Shown: positions 17,326 to 26,809 of the stretch, in pieces
How the letters are laid out: each line of letters begins with the position of its first letter
Numbering within the stretch: position 1 is the first letter of the stretch
From: an uncultured Alphaproteobacteria bacterium
GTDB taxonomy: Bacteria > Pseudomonadota > Alphaproteobacteria > Micavibrionales > Micavibrionaceae
Assembly: GCA_937923625.1 (NCBI GenBank)
Contig: CALDTV010000007.1
Coordinates: forward strand, 1-64,000
Length of the DNA stretch: 64,000 bases
Reading direction: 5' to 3'
Program-made: the position numbers and the translations under genes
Notes under the pieces: model-generated
Databases searched by the model: none
Told to the model about the DNA's origin: nothing
Seen by the model: only the letters and a program-made list of their open reading frames with translations

Positions 17326-18479
17326 TGATTGACGTCATTGACCTCACGCAAAAACTTGTGCGCTGTGCGTCCGTTACGCCAGCCGATGACGGCGCACAAG
17401 AGGTTTTAAAAAAGCCGTTACGTGATATGGGATTCGAAATTTTTAATCTTCCTTTTGAAGGGGATGGATCATATCCCGTTCAAAATTTCTTCGCGCGATT
17501 AGATGGTCGTAAAAACAGTCCAAACGCCCCCCATATTGGCTATTGTGGGCACACCGATGTTGTCCCCGCAGGCGACGAAAGCGCATGGACGCACCCGCCT
17601 TTTGATGCCGTCATTGATGGGGGCATCATGTATGGGCGTGGCACGTCCGATATGAAAGGCGGCAATGCCGCCTATGTTAGCGCTATTTCTAAATTTCTTA
17701 AAACCAATCCCAACTTTGATGGTTCGATCAGCTTACTGATCATTGGCGATGAAGAAAGCGATAGAATTAATGGCGCTGTCAAAGCGATTGAATGGTTAAA
17801 AGAAAAAGAGCAATTACCTGACTTCTTTTTAGTCGGTGAGCCATCAAATAGCGAAAAATTAGGAGAAGCGGTAAAAATAGGCCGTCGCGGCACATTATCT
17901 GGAAAAGTTATTGCCCATGGTCAGCAAGGCCATTCAGCCTATCCAGACTCATTTGATAACCCTATCCCTAAATTGGCAAAAATTGTAGCAGCAATGAGTG
18001 ATTATAATTTTGATGAGGGGACTGAATTTTTTTCTAAAACTAATTTAGAGGTCACATCAATTGATGTTGGGAATCCCGCTGATAATGTTATCCCCGCTTT
18101 GGCGACTTTATCTTTTAATATCCGCTTTAACACCCACTGGACAGCCGAAGATATTGATAAAAAATTAGAAGAAATAATTTCTAATCATGCTGATAAATAT
18201 GAGTATCTTTCCCATTCCAGCACACCGCCATTTATGACAGAGCCAAATATTTGGACGGATAAAATTGTCTCTGTTATTCAAAGACACACAAACCTTGTTC
18301 CTGAATTATCGACGGCTGGCGGCACATCTGATGCGCCATTTTTGGCAAAATATTGCCCTGCGCTGGAGTTTGGCCTAACAAATAAAACCATCCATCAAGT
18401 CGATGAGAATTTAAAAATCAGTGATCTTGAGAAATTGGTCGATATTTACGCTGATATTATAGAAAAACTATTGTCGTAA
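17325..18479 (+). CDS. dapE: Succinyl-diaminopimelate desuccinylase
   Basis: A 384-residue M20 metallohydrolase with all zinc-site elements: GHTDVVPAGD, GRGTSDMKGG, GDEESD, EPS and TAGGTSDAPF. It removes succinate from N-succinyl-LL-DAP, giving LL-DAP for peptidoglycan and lysine. Start and stop fit the family length. Translational coupling to dapD is clear from the shared base. The aminotransferase and epimerase of the route are elsewhere. Confidence 0.97.
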   Translation: MIDVIDLTQKLVRCASVTPADDGAQEVLKKPLRDMGFEIFNLPFEGDGSYPVQNFFARLDGRKNSPNAPHIGYCGHTDVVPAGDESAWTHPPFDAVIDGGIMYGRGTSDMKGGNAAYVSAISKFLKTNPNFDGSISLLIIGDEESDRINGAVKAIEWLKEKEQLPDFFLVGEPSNSEKLGEAVKIGRRGTLSGKVIAHGQQGHSAYPDSFDNPIPKLAKIVAAMSDYNFDEGTEFFSKTNLEVTSIDVGNPADNVIPALATLSFNIRFNTHWTAEDIDKKLEEIISNHADKYEYLSHSSTPPFMTEPNIWTDKIVSVIQRHTNLVPELSTAGGTSDAPFLAKYCPALEFGLTNKTIHQVDENLKISDLEKLVDIYADIIEKLLS

Positions 18480-18645
18480 TTCTTACGGGCTCTTTTCTGC
18501 CATAAAATTTCAAAAAAAGACCTTATTGCCGAACCAATTTTGTAACAAATCACCCCCATCATACGAAGTGTTAGATGAGTTGGTTAGGTTCGTTTTTATT
18601 AACCCTTTAAACGAATGAGCACTCTCTCTTTTGGACCCCAACTGA

Positions 18646-18691
18646 CCCGCGTGTGGCTTTCCCCCCTTAAAAGCCACCGCGGGTTTTTTTA
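18646..18691 (+). terminator. Terminator of the yihY-dapD-dapE unit
   Basis: A long stem, about 14 bp with one bulged T (18646-18660 with 18671-18683), with a C/T-rich loop and a seven-T tail. The tail touches the stop codon of the convergent truA gene. Confidence 0.85.
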
Positions 18692-19468
18692 TGTGTAATT
18701 AATTGAAACCAAATATAATCCATCAGCAGGGGCAGTCGGCCCACCCGCTTTACGGTCTTTGGCGTCTAATGCTTTTTGCACGTCGTCTACGCTCCATTTT
18801 CCCTCTCCCACCAATGTCAACGTACCCACCATGTTGCGGACTTGATGGTGCAAAAAAGACATGCCAAAGAAATGAAAAATAATTTCTTGGCCGTTTAATA
18901 TTTCTTTGACCTCAATCTGAATATCATCAACGGTGCGTATCGGTGATTTTGCTTGGCATTCAGCATCCCTAAAGGTCGTGAAATCATGACGACCAATAAA
19001 AACTTTAGCGGCTTCTTGCATTGTCTCCACATCTAAATGCGTTTTACGCCACCATGCGCGCCCCTGATCTAAAGCCAAGCCATAAGGGCGATTAATAATG
19101 CGATACGTATATTGTTTTTCTTTTGCGCCAAAGCGAGCGTGAAAATCATCGTCCACTTCTTGCGCGTCAATAATTGAAATAGGTTGTGGCATTAAATGTG
19201 CGTTGATGGCTTTGGCCAAATCAAAACCATTGATCAAACGCGCGCCGCCATCGGCATGACGGTAATCTAAATCAAAATGAGCAATTTGGGCCTGCGCATG
19301 CACCCCAGAATCCGTGCGCCCCGCCACCGTGATACGAATGTCTTGTTGGCAAAATGCCTTTATCGCGCGTTCAATTTCACCCTGTACCGTCGCAATATCA
19401 GGTTGTTTTTGAAAACCCGCATAAGAACGTCCATCATATTCAATCGTAATTTTCCAGCGTTTCGTCAT
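18689..19468 (-). CDS. truA: tRNA pseudouridine(38-40) synthase
   Basis: A 259-residue enzyme of normal size. The catalytic aspartate is in GRTDSGVHAQAQ, preceded by EYDGRSYAGFQKQ; later DFTTFRDAEC and SFLHHQVRNMVGTL are family signatures. It converts uridines at 38-40 of the tRNA anticodon arm. It follows fmt by 1 base and is the last gene of a leftward unit def-fmt-truA. Confidence 0.97.
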   Translation of the reverse strand: MTKRWKITIEYDGRSYAGFQKQPDIATVQGEIERAIKAFCQQDIRITVAGRTDSGVHAQAQIAHFDLDYRHADGGARLINGFDLAKAINAHLMPQPISIIDAQEVDDDFHARFGAKEKQYTYRIINRPYGLALDQGRAWWRKTHLDVETMQEAAKVFIGRHDFTTFRDAECQAKSPIRTVDDIQIEVKEILNGQEIIFHFFGMSFLHHQVRNMVGTLTLVGEGKWSVDDVQKALDAKDRKAGGPTAPADGLYLVSINYT

Positions 19469-19469
19469 A

Positions 19470-20417
19470 TCATTTTAAAACACACTCTTGCTGTAAATAG
19501 CCGCCATTTATTGCCGCCATCACATCCATCGGTTTTTTATTTTCTGGTTGAATTATTTTCAGCTGCAAAATCGTATTCTCACCGCAAATAATTCTGCCAT
19601 CTTGTAAAATTTTTCCAACATCGCCTTGTGCTGTTTCATCCAAAACAACTGCCTCTAAAACTTTTACGCGCTTATCATCACTGCCCAAACACCACGTGCC
19701 CGGCCACGGGTTCAGGCCACGAATTTGGCAATCAATCTCAATGGCTGTTTGCGCCCAATTAATTTTGCCATCTTCTTTGGTCAATAATTTACAATAGGTC
19801 GCGGCAGCATGATCTTGCGCTGTTGGTTTTAACGCTCCTGTTTTGCTTAACGCGGCCAAAATAGTCATTAAAGATTGCGTGCCTTTTACCCAAAGATCTT
19901 TATTCAAATCAGTAAAATTTTTACCGTCAATATCCATTTTCTCTTGCGTTAAAATTGGTCCTGCATCCATTTTCTTTTCTAATGACATCACAGAAACGCC
20001 CGTTGAGAGATCCCCCTTCCAAACCGCATATTGAATTGGTGACGGTCCCCGCCAACGCGGAAGAAGCGATGGGTGAATGTTAATACAACCATGTTTAGGG
20101 GCATCCAAAATATCTTGAGGCAACAACAAACCATAAGCCGCAACAATAGCCACATCCAAATTTAAGTTTTGAAAATCCCGCACATCGTCCCTATTTTTAA
20201 AATTAGCAGGGTGATGAATTTGAATATTTTTGTCTTCAGCATATTGATGCGCGGGTGTACGCTCCAGCAAACGTTTGCGGCCTTTTTCGCGGGGCGGTTG
20301 TGTGTATATTGCCACCAGATTGTGATCGCTATTATGAAGGGCCGCTATTGTTGGAAGGACAAAATCAGGCGTACCCATAAAAGCAATACGTAGCGGCCTA
20401 TTCATTTTTTCGGTCAT
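19470..20417 (-). CDS. fmt: Methionyl-tRNA formyltransferase
   Basis: 315 residues from the ATG at 20417, which lies 4 bases after the def stop; a longer frame from 20438 would overlap def and adds nothing conserved. The N-terminal formyltransferase domain begins RIAFMGTPDFVLP and contains NIHPSLLPRWRGPSPIQ; the C-terminal domain binds tRNA. It formylates Met-tRNAi using 10-formyl-THF. The def-fmt pairing is the standard arrangement, with synthesis and removal of the formyl group encoded together. Confidence 0.95.
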   Translation of the reverse strand: MTEKMNRPLRIAFMGTPDFVLPTIAALHNSDHNLVAIYTQPPREKGRKRLLERTPAHQYAEDKNIQIHHPANFKNRDDVRDFQNLNLDVAIVAAYGLLLPQDILDAPKHGCINIHPSLLPRWRGPSPIQYAVWKGDLSTGVSVMSLEKKMDAGPILTQEKMDIDGKNFTDLNKDLWVKGTQSLMTILAALSKTGALKPTAQDHAAATYCKLLTKEDGKINWAQTAIEIDCQIRGLNPWPGTWCLGSDDKRVKVLEAVVLDETAQGDVGKILQDGRIICGENTILQLKIIQPENKKPMDVMAAINGGYLQQECVLK

Positions 20418-20421
20418 CACG

Positions 20422-21021
20422 TTACAGCGCCGCCGCATCTTTGTTGAGTTTTTTCATTTTGCGCAAAATCATATTGCGTTTTAGCGATGAAAGATAATCA
20501 ATAAATAACACGCCGTTTAAATGATCTATTTCGTGCTGTACGCAATGTGAATCTAACCCATCAAATTTTTCTTCATGTCTATCACCATTTTCATCCAACC
20601 ATTCTACTTGCACTTGGGCGGGGCGTACCACCTCACCATATTGGTGAGGAATAGACAGGCATCCCTCATCATAAACAGAACGTTGTTCTGATTCCCAAAC
20701 GACTTTTGGATTTATAAAGGCGCGCGGCTTTCGTATAATTTCTTCTTCACGCTCCCCGCTTCTATAACCTGCGTCAATTGTTAAAACGCCGTTGGCTTCT
20801 GGACCATGCGTCCAAGATCCTTCGGGTAGATCCATGACAAAAATACGGTTCAACAAGCCAACTTGGTTAGCCGCCAAGCCAATGCCAGCACCGTGATACA
20901 TGGTATTTATCATCCTATCAACTTGGGTTTTTACATCCGTATCAATATTTTGCACCTCTGTCGCTGTTTCTTTTAAAACCGCATCGGGCACGCGCACAAT
21001 TTCATATACATCATCCATCAT
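20422..21021 (-). CDS. def: Peptide deformylase
   Basis: A 199-residue metalloenzyme with all three motifs in order: GIGLAANQVG, EGCLSIP (metal cysteine) and HEIDHLNG (metal histidines and catalytic glutamate). It removes the N-formyl group from nascent proteins. The start ATG overlaps the rmuC stop (ATGA), so it is coupled to rmuC. The chain is somewhat longer than the common 170 residues, with an insertion between the first two motifs. Confidence 0.96.
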   Translation of the reverse strand: MMDDVYEIVRVPDAVLKETATEVQNIDTDVKTQVDRMINTMYHGAGIGLAANQVGLLNRIFVMDLPEGSWTHGPEANGVLTIDAGYRSGEREEEIIRKPRAFINPKVVWESEQRSVYDEGCLSIPHQYGEVVRPAQVQVEWLDENGDRHEEKFDGLDSHCVQHEIDHLNGVLFIDYLSSLKRNMILRKMKKLNKDAAAL

Positions 21022-22316
21022 GCCGCCTCATCTTCTGATGAAAAATTACCTTCTTTTTTTATTAATTGCGCGGGTAAAGATTTAGAAGTTTTTGCACCCA
21101 TTTCTTTTAACCCTTCAGCTTGACGCAGTAAATTACCACGCCCTTCTGATAATTTATTCATTGCCGCCCCGTATGTTTTTTCAAGCGTTGTAATATTTTT
21201 TCCAATACCTTCCATATCGCTGACGAAGCCATGAAATTTATCATATAGCGCGCCACCTTTACGGGCGATTTCTTCGGCATTTTGATTTTGCAAAGCCAGC
21301 TTCCACAACGAAGCAATCGTGCTTAAAGATGAAAATAATGTTGATGGACAAACAATAGCCACGCCTTTATTCCAAGCAAATTCGTGCAAACTGCGATCCT
21401 CTTGCAAAGCTAACATATAGGCGCTTTCAATTGGGATAAACATCAAAACAAAATCAGGTGTACCAAGCCCTTCAGTATCTTGGTAACGGCGCTGCTCTAA
21501 CTCTTTCACGCGCTCTTTAACAGCGTTTAAGTGGGACTTTAAATGTGATGTCCTTGCGACCTCATCCTCGCGTTCATTGAAAAATCGTTCATAAGCTGTT
21601 AGAGAAACTTTTGAGTCAATCACCACATGTTTTGCATCGGGTAAATTCACTATGACATCTGGTTTTTGGTGTTTGCCGTTGGCGTCTTTTAAACCCATGC
21701 CGCCGCCTTGCAAAATATAATCCTGGCCTTTGCGCAAGCCAACATCTTCCAAGATTTTCTCTAACATTACTTCGCCCCAATCCCCTTGGACTTTGCTGTC
21801 GCCTTTTAACGCATTTGTTAGCCCTTCGGCTTGTAAGGTGATTTTATCGTTTGCCGCCACAATCATTTTAATTTGTTCTTTGAGCGCAAATTGTTCTTTG
21901 GCTTGCTGGCCAAAAGAATCTGTTACCTTTTTTTCAAAATCCACCAGCTTGTCTTTTAGGGGGGATAAAATGACATCTAAATTTTCTTTAGATTGGCGTT
22001 TAAAAACCGTGTTCTTCTCATCAAAAATGCGGTGGGCTAAATTTTCGAATTGGGCTTCAAATTTTTTACCCGTATCGCCAATAGTTTCTTTTTCGGCTTG
22101 TAGGCGGATAATATTTTTTTCCAAAGAATGATTTTCCTCCAGCAAATTATCAACCCGCCCTATCAAAACTTTGCGTTTACGCGCCGCATTTAGCAAAGCT
22201 ACCGCAATAAAAATCAGCGCAAAAACAAGCCCTAAAGCGCCGCCTACCGCTAAAGAGAGGGGCTCTAGCGTTACATCAGTGAGACCTAAAAAGGATAAAT
22301 CTATTTTCTTTTCCAT
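21018..22316 (-). CDS. rmuC: DNA recombination protein RmuC
   Basis: 432 residues from the ATG at 22316, which gives a short N-terminus then a membrane helix (about 18-40) as usual in RmuC; a TTG 13 codons earlier is also possible. A coiled coil follows (to about 150), then the nuclease-like RmuC core with VQGDWGEVMLEKILE, KPDVIVNLPD and VIDSKVSL. RmuC proteins limit inversions at short repeats; the biochemical activity is presumed nuclease. It leads the rmuC-def-fmt-truA string and lies 15 bases or so past engB. Confidence 0.93.
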   Translation of the reverse strand: MEKKIDLSFLGLTDVTLEPLSLAVGGALGLVFALIFIAVALLNAARKRKVLIGRVDNLLEENHSLEKNIIRLQAEKETIGDTGKKFEAQFENLAHRIFDEKNTVFKRQSKENLDVILSPLKDKLVDFEKKVTDSFGQQAKEQFALKEQIKMIVAANDKITLQAEGLTNALKGDSKVQGDWGEVMLEKILEDVGLRKGQDYILQGGGMGLKDANGKHQKPDVIVNLPDAKHVVIDSKVSLTAYERFFNEREDEVARTSHLKSHLNAVKERVKELEQRRYQDTEGLGTPDFVLMFIPIESAYMLALQEDRSLHEFAWNKGVAIVCPSTLFSSLSTIASLWKLALQNQNAEEIARKGGALYDKFHGFVSDMEGIGKNITTLEKTYGAAMNKLSEGRGNLLRQAEGLKEMGAKTSKSLPAQLIKKEGNFSSEDEAA

Positions 22317-22370
22317 GATGAATGAAGAATAGACCAAGATAACCGCCAGATACAAACAATAATGATAATA

Positions 22371-23003
22371 TTATTTAAAGGCGGCCAAGGCGGCGCGCAT
22401 CTCAGCAATGCCTATATCTTTTAGGGCGCTTGTCCGTAAAAATTCTGGGTAAGCGGCAACATGTTTTTTCAAGCTGGCTTCTAGCGTTGATTCAATTTTT
22501 TCAATCTCTGCTTTTTTTGATTTATCACATTTGGTCAAAATAATCCGATAAGACACCGCTGCTTCATCAAGCATAGTCATAAGATGCTCATCGCTTTCTT
22601 TTAGGCCGTGACGCCCATCCACCAATATATAGACCATGCGAAGATTAGGACGCCCGCGCAAATAGCCTTTAATCAATTTATCCCATTCCGCCCGCTGTGT
22701 TTTTGATACTTTTGCATAGCCATAACCCGGCATATCAACCAAATAAAGGACGCCCCCTAAATCAAAAAAGTTTAGCTGTTGCGTACGTCCTGGCGTATTC
22801 GATGTACGTGCCAATGAATTACGCCCCGTTAAAGCATTAATCAGCGATGATTTTCCAACGTTTGAACGCCCCGCAAAAGCCACTTCGCTTCGATCCGCAG
22901 GCGGTAATTGCTCTAAACCCGCAACACCTAGCACAAAATCACAAGAGCCTTTAAAAAGCTTCCGCGCCTCATCTAATTCTTTTTTAGTGAATGTCTCACT
23001 CAT
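22371..23003 (-). CDS. engB: Ribosome biogenesis GTPase YsxC/YihA
   Basis: A 210-residue single-domain GTPase. G1 is GRSNVGKSS, G2 region TSNTPGRTQ, G3 DMPGYGYAK, G4 TKCDK, all intact. EngB helps late assembly of the large ribosomal subunit. It sits 14 bases downstream of yidC in the rpmH-rnpA-yidD-yidC-engB order that is common in alphaproteobacteria. Confidence 0.96.
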   Translation of the reverse strand: MSETFTKKELDEARKLFKGSCDFVLGVAGLEQLPPADRSEVAFAGRSNVGKSSLINALTGRNSLARTSNTPGRTQQLNFFDLGGVLYLVDMPGYGYAKVSKTQRAEWDKLIKGYLRGRPNLRMVYILVDGRHGLKESDEHLMTMLDEAAVSYRIILTKCDKSKKAEIEKIESTLEASLKKHVAAYPEFLRTSALKDIGIAEMRAALAAFK

Positions 23004-23017
23004 AAGGGATTATGCGC

Positions 23018-24934
23018 CTATTTCTTTTTCTTCTTCGTGGGGTTTTTCTTTTTAGGTTTTGGGCTACTTATTGGTTTAACGGGCTTTTCAGCTTCGTCAT
23101 TGTGCAACGCCTCTTCAATTTTTTCTTCAACAACGGCGGCTTCGGCGTTCACCCCTTCAATCGGTGTTGGCTCTTTATTTTTACCCAAAATATTGCCAAT
23201 CAAATCCACCTCAACCCCCATGCGGCGCATGATAATATATTGTTGAATGACGGAGAATAAGTTGTTGAACGTCCAGTAAATAACCAACCCAGCGGCAAAT
23301 TGCGCCAAAATAAAAGTCATAAACCACGGCATCGCGGCAATAATTTTTGCCTGCATCTTATCCGTCGGCGGCGGGCTTAATTTTCGTTGCACAATCATGG
23401 TAAGCAACATCAAGCAGGGCCACGCGCCAATCATTAAAAATCCAGGTGGTGTAAAAGGCAGCAAACCAAACAAATTGAAAACGCTTGTTGGATCAGGGGC
23501 GGACAAATCTTGAATCCAGCCAAAAAATGGCGCATGGCGCATTTCAATGGTGTTTGACAACACTTTAAACAAAGAAAAGAAAATAGGAATTTGAATCAAA
23601 ATTGGCAAACACCCCGCCATTGGATTCACTTTTTCTTTTTGATACAGCTTCACCAATTCTTTTTGCATTTGCTGTTTATCGTCTTTGTATTTCTCCCGCA
23701 TCTCGGTCATTTGCGGGCCAATTTGCCGCATTTTTGCAAAGGATTTGAACGACGTATTAGCAAGTGGAAACACACAAATACGCAAGACAACTGTAAAGAG
23801 AATAATCGCCACGCCAAAATTCCCAACAAAACCATAAAAGAAATTAATGATGGCAAAAAATGGTCTGGTGAGGAAATAGAACAAGCCAAAATCAACAGCG
23901 AGATCAAAATGCGGAACGTTCCATTGATCTTCATATTTAGTTAGCAAGCTTAACTTCTTTGCCCCTGCAAAAAAGTTTGTCTCATAGGTTGAGGTCGCGC
24001 CTGTTTTCACAAGTTGGGCGGGGCCTGTATAATCTGTTTGATAACGGTCTTTAACGCCTTCCGCTGCGCCTTTTGTATAAGTCATGCGGAATTTATTTTC
24101 TGCCTCTTGGTTTGGCACCAAAGCGGTAAACCAATCTTTAGAGGTGAGGCCAATCCAGCCTTGGTTCGCGGTTTTAACAATGCGCGATTCTTTATCCATT
24201 TTATTATATGTTTTTTCGATCAGCTCATCTTCGAAATATCCAATAGGGCCTTCATGTACAATCCAACGACCTAAAAAATCTTCGGGGATACCGCGGCGCA
24301 TGATGAGCGCATAAGGATATAAAGTTATATCTGACCCACTATTGTTAATAACACTTTGGACAACTTTAAAGCCGTAATCATCGTTTAACGATATGGCTTG
24401 CTCAAACGTTAAGCCTTGATCATTTTTCCATTGAATTTTAATTTCTTGATTGGCTGATAATTGGCCTTCACCAACCAAAGACCACATGGAATCTTTAGTA
24501 GGGACTTTTATGGACTTATCAAGCGGCACCCAGCCATGTTCAATATATTTTGGCGACAAAGAGCCAGAAGGCGATAAAATTGATACGTTCTCTATGCGCT
24601 CAACCGTCTTGTGATATTTCTTTAAAGATAAATCATCTAAACGCGCGCCTTTTAAATTAAACGATCCAAAAACCAAATCTGTATCGACGGTGATACGCGA
24701 TTGTGACGTTTCACTGATAACATCTTCACGCGGGCGTTCGGCTTCCGCAACCATACCTTCTTGGGTTTGTAATTCGACCGCTTTTTGCGCAGACATTTCC
24801 TGCGCTGCCTTTATCGCCTCAACTTTTGGTTTTAATATAAAATGATCATAAGACAGCCACAAAATAACGGATAATATTCCGAAAATAATGAGGTTTCGCA
24901 TATCATCGGGATGCATTTTATCTTTGTCTTGCAT
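23018..24934 (-). CDS. yidC: Membrane protein insertase YidC (Oxa1 family)
   Basis: A 638-residue protein. It has an N-terminal membrane anchor (about 13-30), a large periplasmic domain (to about 340), then the Oxa1 core of five helices with NPMAGCLPILIQIPIFFSLFKVL and the final FAAGLVIYWTFNNLFSVIQQY. The C-terminus is a long cytoplasmic tail ending in a lysine-rich string that may contact the ribosome. YidC inserts membrane proteins alone or with SecYEG. It lies 4 bases after yidD. Confidence 0.97.
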   Translation of the reverse strand: MQDKDKMHPDDMRNLIIFGILSVILWLSYDHFILKPKVEAIKAAQEMSAQKAVELQTQEGMVAEAERPREDVISETSQSRITVDTDLVFGSFNLKGARLDDLSLKKYHKTVERIENVSILSPSGSLSPKYIEHGWVPLDKSIKVPTKDSMWSLVGEGQLSANQEIKIQWKNDQGLTFEQAISLNDDYGFKVVQSVINNSGSDITLYPYALIMRRGIPEDFLGRWIVHEGPIGYFEDELIEKTYNKMDKESRIVKTANQGWIGLTSKDWFTALVPNQEAENKFRMTYTKGAAEGVKDRYQTDYTGPAQLVKTGATSTYETNFFAGAKKLSLLTKYEDQWNVPHFDLAVDFGLFYFLTRPFFAIINFFYGFVGNFGVAIILFTVVLRICVFPLANTSFKSFAKMRQIGPQMTEMREKYKDDKQQMQKELVKLYQKEKVNPMAGCLPILIQIPIFFSLFKVLSNTIEMRHAPFFGWIQDLSAPDPTSVFNLFGLLPFTPPGFLMIGAWPCLMLLTMIVQRKLSPPPTDKMQAKIIAAMPWFMTFILAQFAAGLVIYWTFNNLFSVIQQYIIMRRMGVEVDLIGNILGKNKEPTPIEGVNAEAAVVEEKIEEALHNDEAEKPVKPISSPKPKKKNPTKKKKK

Positions 24935-24938
24935 GATC

Positions 24939-25223
24939 TTATTTCTTAATGATTTTATTTTCTTTTGAACTGAAGGATTTATATCTGATTAAATCACGCC
25001 ACGCAACGGTCTCTGGCACATCATCCATGGCATTGCCATGATAATAAGGGTGGCACTTTAACAGCCGTTTGCTCCCTAGCCATAATCCTTTTAAAACACC
25101 ATGTTTTTGAATGGCTTTTTGCATATAGCTTGAACAGCTGGGGTAAAAACGACAGTTACGCCCCAATATTGGCGATAAAAGAAAGCTATATATTTTAACC
25201 AGATGAATAAAAATATATCTCAC
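24939..25223 (-). CDS. yidD: YidD membrane protein insertion efficiency factor
   Basis: A 94-residue protein with the family core CRFYPSCSSYMQKAIQKHG and CHPYYHG, both near invariant cysteine regions. It is amphipathic and peripheral at the inner membrane and supports YidC function. Its ATG overlaps the rnpA stop by 4 bases (25220-25223). Confidence 0.95.
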   Translation of the reverse strand: MRYIFIHLVKIYSFLLSPILGRNCRFYPSCSSYMQKAIQKHGVLKGLWLGSKRLLKCHPYYHGNAMDDVPETVAWRDLIRYKSFSSKENKIIKK

Positions 25224-25609
25224 GATTTAACATCCAGCTTCTGAACACCCATTTTTTTAAGGCACCAGCGTAAATCTTGGCATAAATCTTTGTAATCACG
25301 TTCTTCGTCTTTGCGGCGACCAATCAAAACGACGTCAAGATTTTGCGAAGAATAATCCGGCAAAACATCACAGGCCGCGGCTTTTAAACGGCGTTTATAA
25401 CGATTGCGTAGAACAGCTAATTTACTGACTTTCTTGCTCACTGTTAAGCCATAGCGAAGGCCCAAATTTTCACCCAGCCCATCATTTTCACAAATTTCAA
25501 GCACTAGCCCTTTGGCGACCCATTTACGGCCATTGCGTTGAACACATAAAAAATCAGACCGCTTTTTCAAGCGGCCTATTTTTTGAATATCATCTTTTTT
25601 TGAAAACAT
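25220..25609 (-). CDS. rnpA: Ribonuclease P protein component
   Basis: A 129-residue basic protein with the RNase P protein signature RYGLTVSKKVSKLAVLRNRYKRRLK, here given as its two halves RYGLTVSKKV and RNRYKRRLK, the RNR motif that contacts the catalytic RNA. It aids tRNA 5' maturation. It lies 62 bases beyond rpmH in the usual order. Confidence 0.95.
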   Translation of the reverse strand: MFSKKDDIQKIGRLKKRSDFLCVQRNGRKWVAKGLVLEICENDGLGENLGLRYGLTVSKKVSKLAVLRNRYKRRLKAAACDVLPDYSSQNLDVVLIGRRKDEERDYKDLCQDLRWCLKKMGVQKLDVKS

Positions 25610-25671
25610 GGCTCTTTAACATCGCCTGTAAATTATCCAACCCATCTTAAGACGGATTAGAAGCGCGCTAT

Positions 25672-25806
25672 TTATGCACTTAAGCGCTTACGGCCTTTCG
25701 CGCGGCGCGCAGAGATAATGTTACGGCCGTTTTTGGTTGCCATACGTGAACGAAAACCGTGACGACGGGCGCGAACTTTTTTACTAGGTTGGAATGTACG
25801 TTTCAT
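25672..25806 (-). CDS. rpmH: 50S ribosomal protein L34
   Basis: A 44-codon gene read directly from the - strand: it begins [18 protein letters not shown], continues [10 protein letters not shown] and ends GRKRLSA, the classic very basic L34 sequence. It is the first gene of the leftward rpmH-rnpA-yidD-yidC-engB block and lies just downstream of a near-consensus promoter at 25853-25881. A GGAGAG ribosome-binding site lies about 10 bases before the ATG. Confidence 0.98.
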   Translation of the reverse strand: MKRTFQPSKKVRARRHGFRSRMATKNGRNIISARRAKGRKRLSA

Positions 25807-25852
25807 GGCGCTCTCCGCTAAAAATAATAGGTATTTTGTTAATTATGGCGTT

Positions 25853-25881
25853 GTTATACACAGACTGATTGAAGCTGTCAA
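25853..25881 (-). promoter_or_regulatory. rpmH promoter with a DnaA-box sequence over the -10
   Basis: On the - strand TTGACA (25876-25881) and TATAAC (25853-25858) are separated by exactly 17 bp, a near-perfect housekeeping promoter. The + strand sequence 25854-25862 is TTATACACA, which fits the DnaA box consensus TTATNCACA and overlaps the -10. Confidence 0.8.
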
Positions 25882-26188
25882 ACATCTTATCCCATAACGT
25901 ATTATGTCGCTTAAAGCTCTAAAAGATTTGACGGAAAATAATAAAACTGGCAAAGGAAAACAGAAATATAGCCTTCTTGATGCAAACTGGATCGTGGATA
26001 TCATCATTTTGCGACCCTATTCTTCAGCCTCATGCATTAAAACTTGCGATTTAGGCACAAAATGGCATTATAGGGTGAAATTTACGCTTCCTTAAGGAGT
26101 TTACATCAATATAATATTTTTTTGCCGTAGCGATTCTTCTCGCCTGAGGCAATCAAAAAAGTCTAATTTTCTTTTAGAGGTACTTTAA
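25882..26188. other. Non-coding gap between rpmH promoter and the next gene
   Basis: About 300 bases. A 63-codon frame at 25904-26095 has no ribosome-binding site or recognisable content and I do not call it a gene. A hairpin with TTGCC/GGCAA and GCGA/TCGC paired arms lies at about 26122-26152, without a T tail. Only one DnaA-like box is present, so an origin is not supported. Confidence 0.4.
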
Positions 26189-26809
26189 ATGTATATGGAT
26201 AATAACTGGAATCCTGTTCAAGGTGAAGAATTGGCAGGTTTCTTAGAGCAAGTTAATCCGATTGGCGATAAATATAGCGTTAATCCAGCCACAACGCAGG
26301 TGGATTGGCGCCCAATGCCATTTTACGACCAAGTCGCGCTTATTCGCGTTAAAGATCCCGCTTGGACGCCGCGTAATTTGTTCATTTATTACCTCACAGA
26401 CCAAGGTAACCTTTATTGGCTAAACGGCACATCCCCACCAATTCATGAGGTGAATGCCAAGGCCCCTATTAAAATAACAGATGATAATGTCTTGGATTAC
26501 TTACGCTTTTTCTGTTTCTTCGTTCGCGGGGAAGAAGGCCCCTTCCTGATTGCTGAAAGCATGGAAGACACCTATGTGCCGAAACAATTGGACGATAAGA
26601 CCCGCATGGTCATCGAAGGCACTGTTCGTGAGGCTACCTATGAAGGCAAAGATGATGCCGGTAATTGGATGTGTGATGCGGTGGTTTATTACTCAAACGC
26701 GCTTTTTATCGCTAATTTCTCCGTTCAACCTGGCGGAATGATCGAAATGTTGGATGATGAGCCAATTGCCGCCGATTTACCTGTAAAGATTGACGCCCCA
26801 GTCGCCTAA
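26189..26809 (+). CDS. Conserved hypothetical protein (alphaproteobacterial type)
   Basis: A 206-residue soluble protein. The blocks WRPMPFYDQ, LFIYYLTDQGNLYWLNGTSPPIHEVN and DNVLDYLRFFCFFVRGEEGPF have the look of strongly conserved sequence, and I recall similar uncharacterised proteins in other alphaproteobacteria. No membrane segment or catalytic motif. An AGAGGTA ribosome-binding site precedes the ATG. It is a single gene ahead of the secretion region; function unknown. Confidence 0.7.
   Translation: MYMDNNWNPVQGEELAGFLEQVNPIGDKYSVNPATTQVDWRPMPFYDQVALIRVKDPAWTPRNLFIYYLTDQGNLYWLNGTSPPIHEVNAKAPIKITDDNVLDYLRFFCFFVRGEEGPFLIAESMEDTYVPKQLDDKTRMVIEGTVREATYEGKDDAGNWMCDAVVYYSNALFIANFSVQPGGMIEMLDDEPIAADLPVKIDAPVA

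Noticed and set aside
25904-26095. 63-codon frame between rpmH and the conserved hypothetical gene
   Set aside because: No ribosome-binding site, no recognisable sequence, and it lies in a promoter-type gap; likely chance.
26122-26152. Terminator-type hairpin upstream of 26189
   Set aside because: Paired arms exist but no T tail follows on either strand, and no gene ends there.
25807-26188. Chromosome origin next to rpmH
   Set aside because: Only one good DnaA-box match, no dnaA or AT-rich repeat array, and the match overlaps an obvious promoter.
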